64,000 nucleotides of DNA from Kappaphycus alvarezii (GCA_002205965.3 NADL03000458.1:434001-498000), one strand, 5' to 3'; shown: positions 23,960-36,410, counted from the stretch's first letter. A program made the numbers and translations. Notes: generated by a model from the sequence alone, not told the origin.

Positions 23960-25435
23960 GAGGTTTTTCTCTTTTTAGTGAGATTTCGATTCAAAAGGCG
24001 TAGACTGCTCAGCCTGCGGTGTTTTTTTAGACCTTTCAGTCGTTATGGATGGGCGCCGCTTCGGCATTTGTGGCAATTGGAGTCCAAAAATATCGTATCT
24101 TGGTTTGGGTGTCTGGTCTGCTGGACAAACTTTTCGCAAGTTATATTTGGATGTACATGTATTGCAATTTGATGATTCGTACTTCTTCTTCGGTCACTTG
24201 CTGTTACCTCACTCTCGTTATAACGTACCTTCGGTAAATTTAGTTTTCGCGATTTGCTTAATTCGGTAAAAAGATGGGAAAATAATAGGGGAATATGGTA
24301 AGGAGGATTCGACGTGGCTCTGATCAGCAAATGGAAGCAAGTCACGCTGTCACGCATTTTGACTGTGCTGGCTTCATCATCTGCATCTGTTTCGCTGTAA
24401 GCACTTCAAGCGAGAGCAGTATATGCAGCTTACCGATTGCGTGCGAGTACTTCTTGGGCGATCGGGAACCGTCGGACAGGGCTATAAAACCGAAAACTTG
24501 GAAACCTCCTGCGCTACTTCTGGTTCCTCAAATCTTCTCTTATTGTCCCGCCTCCAGCCCTCCATTTCTACATCCGCAATGGCCCAATCACAAGTCGATC
24601 TTTGTTCTTATGTTATGATTTATTGATTGATTTGTTTGATGGTGATGATGCATACATAACGCAAATTCAGCAACCGGTGAAAGTATTGAATTGGTTCTAC
24701 TCATAGGATCAACGCGCATAATCGGTCACGGGTGTATGTCCGGCGCAACTCTCTTTACAAATATTGCGACGCGAACACACCAAATCTAGAGAGAGTACCT
24801 TTACCCAAGCTCCCAAGGTACGCATAATGGAACGAATGGAACCGGAAAATGACCAGCGTCTGGGAAGACAAGCAGTTAAATTCATCCAATTCCCCATTCC
24901 ATTATTCTAGGTCCTGGAATTACACTCGCCTTTTCGCTGGAACATCGTTTCCCCTTTGTGTGCCTCCTCAGACCGGATATTGCTGGCAGCGTACGTCCAC
25001 TCAGGAAAATTAAGGTTGGCACCAAACGGAGGCTTTAACACCACACCCCAGTGGGGTAAAATTCCCGGAAGAAGCGCTCCGCGCCCATAGCCGCTGTACA
25101 GCAGCATCCGGAGATTCGAGTGTTCAAGCATTTTTAACACTATCATTACTATAGTTCTGTCTCTAGCGAACGTCCGACAAAAAGATTCAAATCAGCCCCA
25201 ACTACTGGAGCAAGTCAGCTGCATAAGCTATCCCTGATTGATGTAATGCGTGCTTCGTTATCCCTGTTGCCGATAGCTATTACCACTGTATGTTCTTCTC
25301 TGATAAAGTGTTTGTGTTTCTCAATTTTTTTTCTGAATACCCTCCGCACGCTTCTTTGTCACACTGGACAGCTCGTACACTAAACATTTACCATCCCTAT
25401 TTGTTTAATTCACAAATAAAAGTGCGCTCTCTTAT
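23960..25435. other. No recognised gene
   Basis: Short frames only. The minus frame 25146-24907 has a plausible coding look (ALLPGILPHWGVVLKPPFG) but I cannot name a family, and its neighbour 24897-24709 adds no motif. No RNA gene or repeat pair is visible. Confidence 0.4.
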
Positions 25436-26891
25436 TTTTATAATAAAATCTTAACAAAACGTCAAATTAAAAAATTAATCTGGCACGTCATCGCTGCCAG
25501 TCATACTATATAAAAAAGCAAAAACTTATGTTGAAACAAACATTTTTTAATTTCTTTTCCAAAATGGCTACCTGAGGGGGTGAAAAAACCATGGAGCATT
25601 TGAACAAATTGCCTTTCCAGTCGACTCAAACTGCACTACCAAAGGCCAGCACTCTTTAGACAACATTAGCCAATAGTGTGCAGACCGAAAATGGCAACTG
25701 GATTCAAACTGATGAAAATAGAGCAGGGTAAAGCCCTCGCTTGGCATGAGCAATAAATTTCGCAGACATAAATCGCTCGCCGCCTGAAAAAGAGCCGCAA
25801 AGCAATACAAAAATTCCTAAGGGATCCACAGAAGTACAACAAACAAAAAGCGGGTGGAAGACCAAGCAAAATGACGGAAAGAAAGATAAGACCTCTTCTT
25901 CGAAAAGCTTCTTCTTCAAATAAATCGGCCAGTGCGTTGCGAAAAGAACTCGATTTACAAATTTCAAAGCATGGAACAGAGCAAATTCTCACTATTTACG
26001 GTTTTTACAGTACAAGAAGGCAAAAAAGGCCCCTTTGCTAACAAAAGTTCACATTGAAAATCTATTAAAATGGGCTCGCGAGAAGGCAACATTACGGATG
26101 GAAGATTGTGGACGTGTGATCTTTTCTGATGAGAAAAAAATTAACCTCGATGGGCCAGACTGTTTGCATTCGTATTGGCATGATCTACGGAGGGACGAAA
26201 GTTTTTTATCTCACCGGCAAAGGGGAGGAGGTTCCCTCATTATTTGGGCTGTATTTTTTGGAAAAAGGTCGAACGCTTCTTGCTATCGTCAAGGGAAAAC
26301 AGAACGCTGAAAAGTATATCAAAACATTGGAAGACTATTTACTACCTCTCATCAATGGGAAGCATCCATTCGTTTGCGTTTTCCAGCAGGATAATACACC
26401 AATTCATACCCCCAATGTTACTTGAACATGGTTTGAGGAGAAGAATCTGACTGCCATGGACTGGTCAGCCAATAGTCCGGATCTAAATCCTAAAGAAAAT
26501 GTTTGGGGGTGCTGGCAAGGGCTGTTTAAGGCGGACAGAAGCAATTTAACAATGTTCAAGAACTTCAGACAGCTGTTTTGGATAAATGGGAAAAATTGGA
26601 CAGGGCATACTTGTACAACCTCGTGAAGGGCATGGAGAAGCGTTATTTAGATATAATTCAGGCCAATGGACGCAAACTGATCACTTGATGCTTCAAAGGT
26701 AGTTCCGTTTGCAGATTTGGCCGAATGTTTCATAGGTTTTTCACCTCCCGAGGTAACCAAACCCAGATAAATTTTTAAGAGATACTCGATTTTACTTGCG
26801 GTTTTGCTCTTTTACATAATATGTCTAGCAAAGATGATTGGGAAGATTATTTTTTTAATTTGACTTTTTGTTAAGTTTTTATTATAAAACA
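25436..26891 (+). mobile_element. Tc1/mariner element with terminal inverted repeats
   Basis: The element is bounded by inverted repeats of about 45 bp. The left end (25436-25481) contains tttataataaaatcttaac and gtcaaattaaaaaa. The reverse complement of the right end (about 26847-26891) contains the same words, with small differences. Both ends are AT-rich, with TA dinucleotides available as target site. Between them lies a single plus-strand transposase region. Stops and frame changes make it non-autonomous today. Confidence 0.75.
25714..26690 (+). pseudogene. Tc1/mariner transposase pseudogene
   Basis: Tc1/mariner transposases are DD(34)D/E cut-and-paste enzymes. An N-terminal helix-turn-helix part (KIEQGKALAWHEQ, with stops) is followed by AGGRPSKMTERKIRPLLRKA, the usual GRP linker. 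The first catalytic Asp is in FSDEKKINLDGPD (26122-26160). The second is in FQQDNTPIHT (about 26380-26410), reached after a frame change. The third acidic position is in WSANSPDLNPKENVWG (about 26464-26511), after another stop. The spacing and motifs are those of the family. At least two stops in the N-terminal part and two frame changes are present. Confidence 0.85.
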
Positions 26892-26972
26892 TAGGAGGTG
26901 CTCCATAGTTTTTTCGATACTTTATACTGTATGTACAGTATACTGTACCTACGGTCCATATAGTACAGTATG

Positions 26973-27336
26973 TGTGGCACAACGTGGGCTCTCGTGAGGG
27001 AACAAGGGGTCCGATCCCTTTGGGGCGGAATGTAGAACGTAGGAGAGTAAAGGGTAGATGGTTGATTGGCGGTAGTGAGAGGGTAAAGCGTAGGGAAGGT
27101 GGCGGAGGATACCAGCAAAGTGCGAAGCACAGATTTACTAGACAATTCCTCCTTGGTCCCCTCGTCTACGGCGCGATATTGCCGAGGGAGTCCAGGCTTA
27201 AGTAGCGGCCGACGGCGAGAGTCGTGCGACTCCACAGCACTGCTCACAGCGTGGTTATTACAGTACCGTACAGTACAGTGCAGTCACTGCTTACAGTAAG
27301 TTAATTACAGTACCGTGCAGTGCAGTGCTGTTAAAA
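26973..27336 (-). repeat. Copia B 3' LTR
   Basis: It starts tgtggcacaacgtgggctc on the plus strand and matches 31257-31649 over its whole length at high identity. It lacks the insert of about 29 bp that the other copy carries near 31605-31635. TACAGTAC dyads lie in its right part (27255-27330). A run of C follows at once, which on the element's own strand is a G-rich polypurine tract. Confidence 0.85.
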
Positions 27337-27646
27337 CTCCCCCCTTTGCACGATCGCGAAATTAATTTCTTGGGATTGACCTCGTTAGAAGAAACTTTAC
27401 TTCATTGAGTATTGAGACCAAAACAAGAATGTCAAGGTATAAATAGACCGATTTCCCCGTTTCACAGTCGGACCTTGAAAAGTACCATGAGCTTCGACGG
27501 CTTACAGTTTCCGGATCGCGTCGTTGTCAACATAGTGGACAGCAAAAATGAAAGTCAGTTCACTCGGGCTTGATCAAAGTATGGTGACGTGCTGTGTCAC
27601 ACCAGGGTCGAAGGATATCCTACACGCGGTAAAGCGGCAGACCCGC

Positions 27647-29880
27647 TCAGACAGAGTCATGGCATTCACGCAATGAACAAGACAGAGCATGATTCATCGA
27701 GACCCAAAAGGTTGAGTTATCAGCCAGGGGACCATGATCAAAACGGATAACTGACAGTCGGAGCCAACAAAAAAGGTTTTTTTTGGCGATCCCAATTGTA
27801 AGTTTCCGACCTTCCACTGACATATTGTCACGTGATTGCTTCCGAATTATACATTGCTCAACCCTGGGGCTCAGCCTTCCAGATAGAAGCACATGACGCA
27901 GTGCAGCTTGATTCATCGTCTTCGTCAGTCCGTCAGCGAGGTTGTCAGCGGTGCGGACGAAGCCAATGTCAGAAATTTCGAAGTTTCGGAATCCTTCGCG
28001 AGCGGCAGCGACATCCAACAATAATAGCTTTTCTGACGTGCGGGATTCTTTGGAAATAACGTCGAACAAACTTTTGTTGTCTGTGTAGAGCCTAACAGGA
28101 ATCGTAGAATATGGATGCAACCCGCGGATTTCTTCAGCAATTGTGCGGACCTGATCGAACATGTCCGCAAACGCGATGAGATCTGCATATAGGGCAGAAC
28201 GTACAACTCAGCGTGCCTTGTACGATTTGAAAGTGACAGGAATTGCTGCACCAGTGTCATTTGCCAGAAAAACAATGTACCCAAGTTGCAAAGTTGCGTC
28301 GTGGTTCATAGCGAATGAGCCGTCCGAATAACCAATGAGCTGGAAAAAGCCCGGTTCCAGAGGGGTGAATGTACTTCCCGCTGAGTTCTTCTTCGCGTAT
28401 TCAACGGTGCAATTTGAGCGCTTGATGATGGCGCGGTGGCTTTGTCGAAACTTTTCAGGGGTCACCTGCGTCAGTTGTGAAACTTGGTACATCAAGTCCG
28501 GACGCGTATGCGAAAGCCAAGCGAGTTGCATTTGAGGTGATGCAAAATCTGTGAAGTCAGTATCGGGTCACCGTGGCTGCATGCGTTGAATGTATCCATA
28601 TTGTTCCACTTTCAGAATATAATGCTCATCTCGTGCAATGTAGAATCCGGTAAACGTGAGGGGGGGCTCTTCGTCTTGAGCCATTTCAAAGCGGAGGGAT
28701 TCCTTCTTGACATTCTCCTTGAATTCATTGTTTCAAGCTCGCAGCATATCGTCCACATAGGTGCCGGAAAAACCTTGTAGTATTCCATCAGTCGTGGCCA
28801 CATAGAGGGCGGGGTCATATTTCATTGGCTTCATGGCGAGTTCCTTGCGGTGGTGAGAGGCAAGAGTTTGAAACCACAAATAACCATCATCGCAAAGACC
28901 GTAGATAGGCTTCATGGTTTGTAGACACTATTTGGGGGATAAAGAGAACTCCGGTGCGACATTCTTGACGTATACATCGCGCAAGAGGGGAGCAGAAGCT
29001 TGCAGGTATGCCTGACGGACATCAAAAGCTCATACCTGGAACTTTTGTTGTGAAGCGAGCGCAAGGAGGAGCCGGATTGATGGTGGCTGTAGCGTTTGCG
29101 CGCTGTGAACCATCAAGCGTTTGACCTTATCCCTATGTCCACTGATGACATAAAGTGCCTTAAATTTAACGTTGTTATCTTCCGTAGACTTAATAGCCAG
29201 GATAAAGCGGCGCGGTACGACTTTTCCGTCGGGAGGTACATCTTCGTTGAGAATGACCTTGAAAGTCCAACGGCCAAGGAATCCTTTGATCTCTTTGCGT
29301 TTCGCCTCATTCATTTCAGGAGACGAGCATTGTGGGTCACGGGGGTCGAGGACTTCGTTCAGGAGCAAAAAGTGGTCATCCAACAGCTCTGCTGAGGACT
29401 GATGCTGATACAATGAACGGTGCAAATCCACAAGAGAGGAACTGGAAGCATCGACGGAAGTGTGGTAGGGTTTGACCTGAGCAAAGCCAAACGGCAACGA
29501 ATCCGAGCATGAATGTTCGTCGGTGACATAAACAAGTTTATTGGTGCGATCCACTTCGGTTACGAGCTTCGGTCCAGTCCATTTGCCAATATGGTTTGCA
29601 ACATGCTTCTCTCGCTATACCTGCACTTGACTACCAACATCAACAGTGATGTCGGCTGTAGGTGGAACCCTGTGGCATATTGCTCGTTGTACTCGAAGGC
29701 GGTCCATCTCCCTCTCCATCTCTTGACGGGCTGCTGTAGCTATTGTAGACCGGTCTTCGAGGGAGGATCTAGGCATTGGGGGTTCACCAGAAACTCGATT
29801 GGGGAGGTATTCTCCGAAGACGAGAACCGAAGGGACGAGGCCTTCTTGGCCAAGCTTGTCATTAGTTGAGACCCGCGGAA
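27647..29880 (-). pseudogene. Copia B integrase C-terminus, reverse transcriptase and RNase H
   Basis: Read from 29880 down, the minus strand begins with NDKLGQEGLVPSVLVFGEY and GKWTGPKLVTEVDR, the usual end of a copia integrase. RT follows with AKRKEIKGFLGRWTF and VVPRRFILAIKS (29300-29170), then KPIYGLCDDGYLWF and the YVDD catalytic box (28915-28733). Next come TFTGFYIARDEHY and LAWLSHTRPDLMYQVSQLTQ. RNase H shows GYSDGSFAMNHDATLQLGYI, RLYTDNKSLFD and FVRTADNLADGLTK, ending near 27800. Everything is in one frame; stops near 29597, 29030, 28733 and 28208 break it. The stop at 28208 is TGA in place of a likely Arg codon (CGA) in the KARR motif, a single C-to-T change. Confidence 0.85.
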
Positions 29881-30820
29881 TACCGACAATGCATGTTACA
29901 TTGGATGTTGTCGCGCCGACGTTCCGGCCTTACTAGGCCTGGAAACACTTGACAATTACTCACTCGTAGCTGAAAATGTTCTGGACAGGCTCGTTAAGAA
30001 AGTCCCTACCAATACTGACTAGGAAAACAACAACCCACATAGTGTGTTTGTGTCATCGAGTGGCGCTGATATGTGTTTACCAGTTATGACCTACTTTACT
30101 CGCTAGCAGCTCCTCAAGCTGCACCGTCAGTTTGCTTATCCGTCTACTTCCAAGCTATTCGCACTCCTCAAAAAGGCTCGTCCCAAAGACCTGACACCTG
30201 ACACATACAAATCCTTGCAGGCCATTCCGAAGGAGTGTGCCACATGTCAGCGCATCCAAGACGGTCCGGGAAGATTTGGCGTCTCTTTGGAACGAAGTCC
30301 ATCCGCTTCAATGAACGGATCATTAGAGACATCATGTACTTGGAATCTAAACCGGTGATTCATATTGTCGATAGTTTCACCAACTTCTCCTCAGCACGCT
30401 TCCTCAAAGAAATTTCAACGCAGAAGAAATGGGAAACGCTACTGGAGTTCTGGTCTTTTATATATATAGGGCTTCCAAACACTATTCGAGTCGATAAAGG
30501 GTCAAAATTCAAGGGCATCTTCGTCTCTATTGCCCGGTCCGCTGGCGTTGAGATCGCCAAGCCTAGAGTGGAAGCTTACAACTCACTGGGAGTAGGCGAG
30601 CGATACCATCATCCCTTACGAAACACCGACGCAATGGCTTTCGTGTGGCTCGCATCCGCAACGACCGATACGAAGAAATCAAACAAGAGATTTGGCTAAG
30701 ACGGTGATGGTACGCTACAAGAAATTCCTGGAACTTCCCCTGGTGATCGAGTCTTTCGATCCATCACCCTCACCAATGGAGGCCCCAGGAAAGTCACAAG
30801 AAATAGCGATTAACCTACCC
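29880..30820 (+). pseudogene. Copia protease end and integrase core, inverted within copia B
   Basis: This plus-strand piece encodes the parts missing between the gag frame and the integrase C-terminus of copia B. The end of a protease (ALETLDNYSLVAENVLDRL) is near 29940-30000. The GAG-pre-integrase part (KLHRQFAYPSTSKLFALLKK, CATCQRIQDGPGRFGV) is at 30090-30285. The rve core (RDIMYLESKPVIHIVDSF, LPNTIRVDKGSKFKG, NSLGVGERYH with the catalytic Glu) is at 30325-30620. A stop (30100) and a frame change near 30285 break it. The left boundary coincides with the point at which the minus-strand integrase C-terminus starts, which suggests inversion in place rather than an unrelated insert. Confidence 0.75.
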
Positions 30821-31264
30821 AGAATGTCCCAAACCCCACTCAGCATCAACCGCTTGTGGAAAACGAGAGCCCGCGTTGGTGATCACTTGTAGGGCGGCAT
30901 AATCTATCGTGGATATGACATCACCTTTCAGTGGAAGGCACTGATACAAATCTGCCGTATCATTGAGTAGTCGGATCGTGAGCGTCGGTTTACCAAAAAC
31001 TTCATCGATGAATATCGATCGAACGAGGGGCAAGAGCATCTTGATTAACGATCCAATTTCTTCGGGCGGGTTTTCTTCTCCGATCGGGTTTAGTTCCAAT
31101 ACGAGCTGAACGACTTCCAACAACTTCTCCTCGATCTCACTTAACGGCTTGTACTTGTCAGCAAGAGCTTGATGCGAGAGAAGGAAGCTCGTCGAGCATC
31201 GATGCGGGTGGTTAGGGTCATCTTGTGTCACGAGTTCGCGAAGTGCGAATCTGGATTGTGGCAC
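30815..31264 (-). pseudogene. Copia B gag-like frame
   Basis: A 149-codon minus-strand frame starts at the inner edge of the 5' LTR, where gag belongs. It is Leu/Glu-rich with a helical look (KPLSEIEEKLLEVVQLVLEL, GSLIKMLLPLVRSIFIDEV) and ends at 30815, next to the inverted integrase segment. No zinc knuckle is present, so only the N-terminal part of gag would remain. The first codon is not ATG. I assign it by position; the sequence does not resemble the gag of copia A. Confidence 0.5.
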
Positions 31265-31649
31265 AACGTGGGCTCTTGTGAGGGATCAAAGGCGCCGAGC
31301 CCTTTCGGAGAATGTTGAACGTAGGAGAGTAAATGGTAGATGGTTGATTAGAGGGTAGTGAGAGGGTAAAGCGTAGGGAAGGTGGTGGAGGATACCAGCG
31401 AAGTGCAAAGCACAAATTTACTAGACAATTCCTCCTTGGTCCCCTCGCCCTCGGCGCGATATTGCCGAGGGAGTCCAGGCTTCAGTAGCGGACGACGGCG
31501 CGAGTCGTGCGACTCAACAGCACTGCTCACAGCGTGGTAATTACAGTACCGTACAGTACAGTGCAGTCACTGCTTACAGTAAGTTAATTACAGTACCGTA
31601 CACCAGTTATACTAATGCCATACAGTAAAACAGTGCAGTGCTGTTAAAA
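31257..31649 (-). repeat. Copia B 5' LTR
   Basis: This is the second direct copy of the LTR and includes a short insert rich in TA near its outer end. The DEAH-box helicase gene starts about 215 bp beyond its outer edge, with more GTAC dyads in between (31640-31700), so LTR signals could affect that promoter; this last point is inference. Confidence 0.85.
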
Positions 31650-31865
31650 GTATGTACCAGGTACAGTACTGTATCTACTGTACAGAACTGTACGTACATT
31701 ACCCACACTTATTAAGAACACTATTCATACTATACCGACATCCGACGACCCGTGCTTCTGTCAAACTGTCACTGCAGCAGTCACTGAAGGTATAAATTTC
31801 CAGAAGGATAGTCGGGTTAATCCTCGTGTGCTACCTCCAATCTCTACATCCGGACAACAGAAGCA

Positions 31866-34800
31866 ATGGGAAAACGACGCGGCAGAACAGGCCCCGGCGG
31901 TGCTGTTGTATCATCTCTGTCGTCAAACGCTGGCGGCACTATTCGCTCCAATCGTCGCGGGGGTGCACAAGCGTCCGCTTCTGGATCTTCGTCCCGGGCG
32001 AAGGAGGACGCTGAACTACTGGAATTGGCTGGAGTCTCGAAGAAGGAAAAGGGGGAAAGGGCAAATGCGGGCCCAGCGCAGGCATCTTCGACTGGATCTA
32101 AATGGTTGGGGAAGTCACCGCAACAGATGTTACGAGAATGGTGTATCAAGAACAATCGGAAGAGACCATAGTACGTTTCGCACTTCTTTTTTTCATCCTG
32201 TTGCCCATGTTTGTCATGCGCAGTGCGAGAATGGTTGCCTGGATTGCGGTGGGGAAATTGAGCGAGGTTTGGTTGTGCTGGGCTTTTGACTGACTTTGAG
32301 GGCGATTGTTTGCTTGCATAACTTGCGTTCTGGTAGTTTTTCGAAGATGCAATCGTCAGAACTAGTCATGTGTACCATACCTCCAGGACGGAAGGATGGA
32401 AAAAAAGTGAAGGGAAGCGCGTTTGATCGCGTCGCAGGTGTTGGTGAGAAGCCAGGGGAGGAATTTGCCGCGTTGAATGTATTGCACCAAGTGGAGCGTG
32501 GGAAGCCTCTGGAGCGATTACTTGCCCCAGAGTTTCGAGAGACCTGGTTAAGATTGGATAATACGTTTCACGGGGTACAGCAGGAGGCAGAGGAGAGAAA
32601 GGCAAACAAGGAAAGAAGAAAGGCACAGGCCGAGCGTCGGGAGAAGTTTGAGAAGAACAAAGAGTCTGCCACGATTAACATATCCGCGGCATCGAGACAG
32701 TTGATCGAAGATGCCCTTCTGGAACAGAAAAGTTCTATCAGTAACGCCACAACTGGAGACGAGACTACATTGCTGACAAATGCTCCTGAAGGCGGGGAAT
32801 TTTGAAAACGAACCAAAGCCTGAAACGAGAGCTCATGGGCATGGGGTTTTCGGAGTTCGATTCTTTGGATGCAAGTCAGAGATTTTCGAATGTGACAGAT
32901 GCGATTGACTATCTCTGTCTGAATTTGGACGAGGCAGAGTTACCGTCCTCCTTCGCACCCACTGCGGATGTAGAGGTCGTGCAGTTTTATTCAGGCTCGA
33001 GCAAGCAGGAGAGGGGTCTGATAGAGCCGCGAAAGCGGGATCTTTTAATGCACATGGTTTGCTTGTCACGACATGCAGTGGAGAAGGCTTTGCGAAAGAC
33101 AGCTGGCGATGTGGATCGCGCGGTTCACCTTTTGTACAGTACCCTCACCCATACCGCCATTGACGGCAGTCTTCCCGATTCAAGCGATAGTAGAATGCTG
33201 CAAGTTGCTGAGGCAGAAAAAAGCATGGAGGCTGAAACTATTGCGGCGATATACGGTCAAGATGCAGTCGTCGGAGTTGGAGTTCTGCCCGGGATCCCAA
33301 CTCGATGGGCTGCAATGGTCAGAATTCAATCTAGCTTTGAGAGTATAGGCGTGGCCGTACCTGTTTGTGTGGCTGTTGTTGATATTGACGGCCTGTATCC
33401 ACTCTCGTCCCCCGTGATTATCATAGGGTCCAATCTGGAAAGCGTAGGTGAAGGTAACGAAGTTTTGAGCATGTCTCAGAGGCGGTTATTGATGAGAGCA
33501 GCAGCAGGTCAGGTGACCAGGATGAGTGAATCGCCGGCGATGACGAAAGTGACGGGGGACTGCTACCAACCCCCGTGGTTCATGGCGTATTGTCGTTTTT
33601 ATCCGATGCCACTGATCAGGAGCTAATAGCCTCTGCTGGTAGAAAAAAACAAGCTGACACAAAGTCAAAATCTTCTGGACTGGACGAAGCCAGAACTGAC
33701 GCCCAGAAGGAAGAAACGATGAAAACCACTAGTTCCAATACCTTCACAAAGCGAAGACCGGTTGAGAAGCCTATGCCCGTTCCTCGTCAAAAGCCATCCA
33801 AAATGCTCTCCTCCATGCAAGAGAAGAGAGCATTGCTACCAGCGCATCATGCACGAGAGGATATTCTGTCGAAGGTAAGAAGAAATCAGGTTGTCGTAGT
33901 AAGCGGTGCAACGGGTTCAGGGAAGACCACACAGGTACCTCAGTTTTTTCTAGAAGAAGCAGCTCAGAACGGAGATTCGATATCTATAGTTTGCACGCAA
34001 CCGCGTCGTATTGCCGCTATGTCTGTAGCGGAGCGCGTGGCTGCGGAAAGATGTGAGCAAGTTGGAAACACAGTCGGATATCAGGTTAAGTTGAACGCCA
34101 AACGTTCTGCCAGTACAAGACTTACCTTTTGCACGACTGGTGTGCTTCTGCGGAAACTTCAAGGAGATCCAAGACTTGACAGTTTCACACATGTTTTAGT
34201 TGATGAAGTCCATGAACGATCTGTTGAGACCGACTTCTTGCTCTTGCTTCTTCGTGAAATTGTTTCTAAACGGCCTGGACTTCGTGTCGTTTTGATGTCA
34301 GCAACATTAGACGCAGAAAAGTTTGCTGGTTACTTTTCATCTGCCTTGTCCTCAAGCCAAAAGACAGCTCCAGTCCCTGTTGTTTCTATTCCAGGTAGAA
34401 CATATCCTGTGGACCAATTTTACCTTGAAGACGCAGTGCAGCTCTGCCGGTACAGAATCAAGCCGGGTGATAAGTATGCAAAGAAACCGAGTCGAGGCAG
34501 ACACCCTGGCAAGTATGGCTTGGCGCCGTCCGCAGCAGATCTAGCTTCGAAACCCAGGAATACAGCTACAGCGGCCTCTCGAGTTTTTGATGTCGCTATG
34601 GACGACGACAGATGTTCGCGTGAAGAGGTATGTAGTAAACCTCAAAGCGGATGGCCTGGTGACGATGTCCAGTACCAAAATCAAACCCCCGGTCAAACAA
34701 AGTCAGACGATTTGCAAGTGAGGGAAACAACTTCTCTAGTGGATGAAACAGCCGTGAACATAGACCTCATCGACATGCTCGTGAAAAAACTCGATGACGG

Positions 34801-36410
34801 ATCTAGGGGCCAGAAGGACAGAGCAATTCTTATATTCCTACCTGGGGTAGCGGAAATTAGCGCTATGATTAAGAGGCTGTCTTCTGGTGCTGGTTCTCGC
34901 GGTTTGTGGCCTCTTCCTTTGCACTCCTTTCTCTCTCCTGACGACCAAAGCAAGGTATTCAGAAAGCCACCGAAAGGGCTTCGGAAGGTCATCTGTGCAA
35001 CGAATATTGCAGAGACTTCAATAACTGTGGAGGACGTGACTACAGTTATTGATACCCTTCGAGCAAAAGAAATGCGATATGATGCACTGAACAGGTCCTC
35101 AGTACTCGAGGAGGACTTCATCTCTCAGGCAGCAGCGAAGCAAAGGGCTGGAAGGGCTGGCCGTGTATCTCGCGGGACCTGCTACCGCCTGGTGAGGAAA
35201 AGCACTTTCGAAAACCAATTCGCTCCACAGCAAACGCCTGAAATCAGAAGAGTTTCTCTAGAGCAATTAGTTTTGCACTTGTTGAGCATAATTCCAGATT
35301 CCGAGAGTCAGAATGATCCTCACTTATTCCTTGGCAAGGCAATTGACCCTCCCGAGGCGCAATCAGTTACAACGGCTGTGACCAGCTTAACGGATATCGG
35401 AGCGCTGCGCCGAAAGGCAGAGGGATCTTCAAGCTCTCAAGTGGAACTTACTGCATTGGGGAGGCATTTGACAGGTCTCCAGTTGACGCTCGGATTGGAA
35501 AGCTGCTCATTTTTGGCTCTTTGTTCAGCTGTGTAGATGCTGTTCTTACAATTGCTGCCACATTATCAGAGCGACCACCATTTTACGCACCTTTTGATAA
35601 GAGAGAGGAAGCGAGGGCAGCCCGTTTGCCTTTCGTGTGGGGAAAGTCAGACCTGCTCACTCATGTAAAGGCATTCAACGCATGGCGGGATTTACGGGAG
35701 AGTGGAGCAGATATGCAGCGGAAAACGAGTTTTGCAACTGCAACTTTCTCTCCAGGAAAACATTGATTACCATTGAAAATGGGAGGAGGCAGCTTGGTAA
35801 TGCCCTCGCAGATGCTGGTTTCGGCATTGCCGGAGAATCAGGGTCCCGGGAAGGATGGGAACGCCATGAATCGGTGAATCAGTACGGCGAAAACGTTAGG
35901 CTTTTGAAGGCTGTGCTTTGCGCAGCCTTGTATCCGAATGTTGCCCGCATTGATCCGCCAGATACAACATATCACGAGGTCGCCGGAGGAACAGTTGCAA
36001 ACATACCAGAGGCGAAGAGGCTGAGGCTGCGGTCAAAAGGAGGAGAGCGCCTTTTCCTGCATCCTGAATCGGTGAATTTTGAGGAGGGAAACTACGACAC
36101 TCGGTGGCTGGCATACTTTTCGAAAGTGAAAACATCACGGTTGTTCATCAGAGACTCAACAATGGTTTCGCCGTACGCGATTCTGCTGTTTGGCGGTGAG
36201 ATTGCCGTGTTGCACAAAAAAGGCCAAATGTCTGTGGACAACTGGGTGATATTCAGGGCACCTGCACGAGTAGCAGTATTAGCTCGTGAACTGCGTCGAG
36301 AGTTGGATCGTTTACTCATGTCCAAGTTTGAGAACCCCGAAGTAGATCTGAATGATGGGGGTAGGACTGTGAAAGACGCTATTATCCGTCTAATCACTTT
36401 AGAATCTTAG
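31866..36410 (+). CDS. DHX57/DHX29-like DEAH-box RNA helicase with UBA and RWD domains
   Basis: DExH helicases of this group unwind structured RNA, and DHX29 acts in translation initiation. Exon 1 (31866-32170) starts at ATG with a basic, Gly/Ser-rich part and ends in QQMLREWCIKNNRKRP. After an intron comes a dsRNA-binding-like segment (FAALNVLHQVERGKPLERLL), a UBA-like domain (about 32820-32960; ELMGMGFSEFDSLDA) and an RWD-like part (from 33210; EAETIAAIYGQD). The helicase core has GATGSGKT (33905-33928), TQPRRIAAMSVAERVA, DEVHER (34202-34219), SATLDAEKF (34298) and QRAGRAGR (35141-35164). HA2 and OB-fold regions follow to the TAG at 36408. Four -1 frame changes (near 32795, 33556, 35485, 35703) interrupt the frame. 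Each equals one missing base and two lie in G runs. Domain order and motifs are otherwise intact, so I keep it as a gene. Confidence 0.85.
32171..32336 (+). other. Spliceosomal intron in the helicase gene
   Basis: A 166-bp intron starts gtacgt and ends ctggtag. It splits a Tyr codon (ta|t) between the RKRP and FSK residues, restoring the conserved 'xP-Y' step seen in this helicase group. Without splicing, exon 1 ends at once in TAG. Confidence 0.7.

Larger units (their letters stand above)
26973..31649 (-). mobile_element. Ty1/copia retrotransposon B (minus strand) with an inverted internal segment
   Basis: Two direct copies of one LTR flank the region (26973-27336 and 31257-31649). On the minus strand the order is 5' LTR, gag-like frame, [segment in opposite orientation], integrase C-terminus, RT, RNase H, polypurine tract, 3' LTR. 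The polypurine tract is the run of G next to the left LTR (complement of ctcccccccttt, 27337-27350). RT and RNase H keep a single frame with only stop codons, so this copy has fewer indels than copia A. The protease/integrase core (29880-30820) reads on the plus strand. Confidence 0.8.

Noticed and set aside
34693-35121. Minus-strand frame within the helicase
   Set aside because: It is antisense to strongly conserved helicase motifs and has no signature of its own.
31866-36410. Helicase as a dead pseudogene
   Set aside because: All frame changes go in one direction, motifs I to VI, UBA and RWD regions are intact, and there are no in-frame stops apart from those caused by the shifts. Missing bases explain it better, though decay is not excluded.
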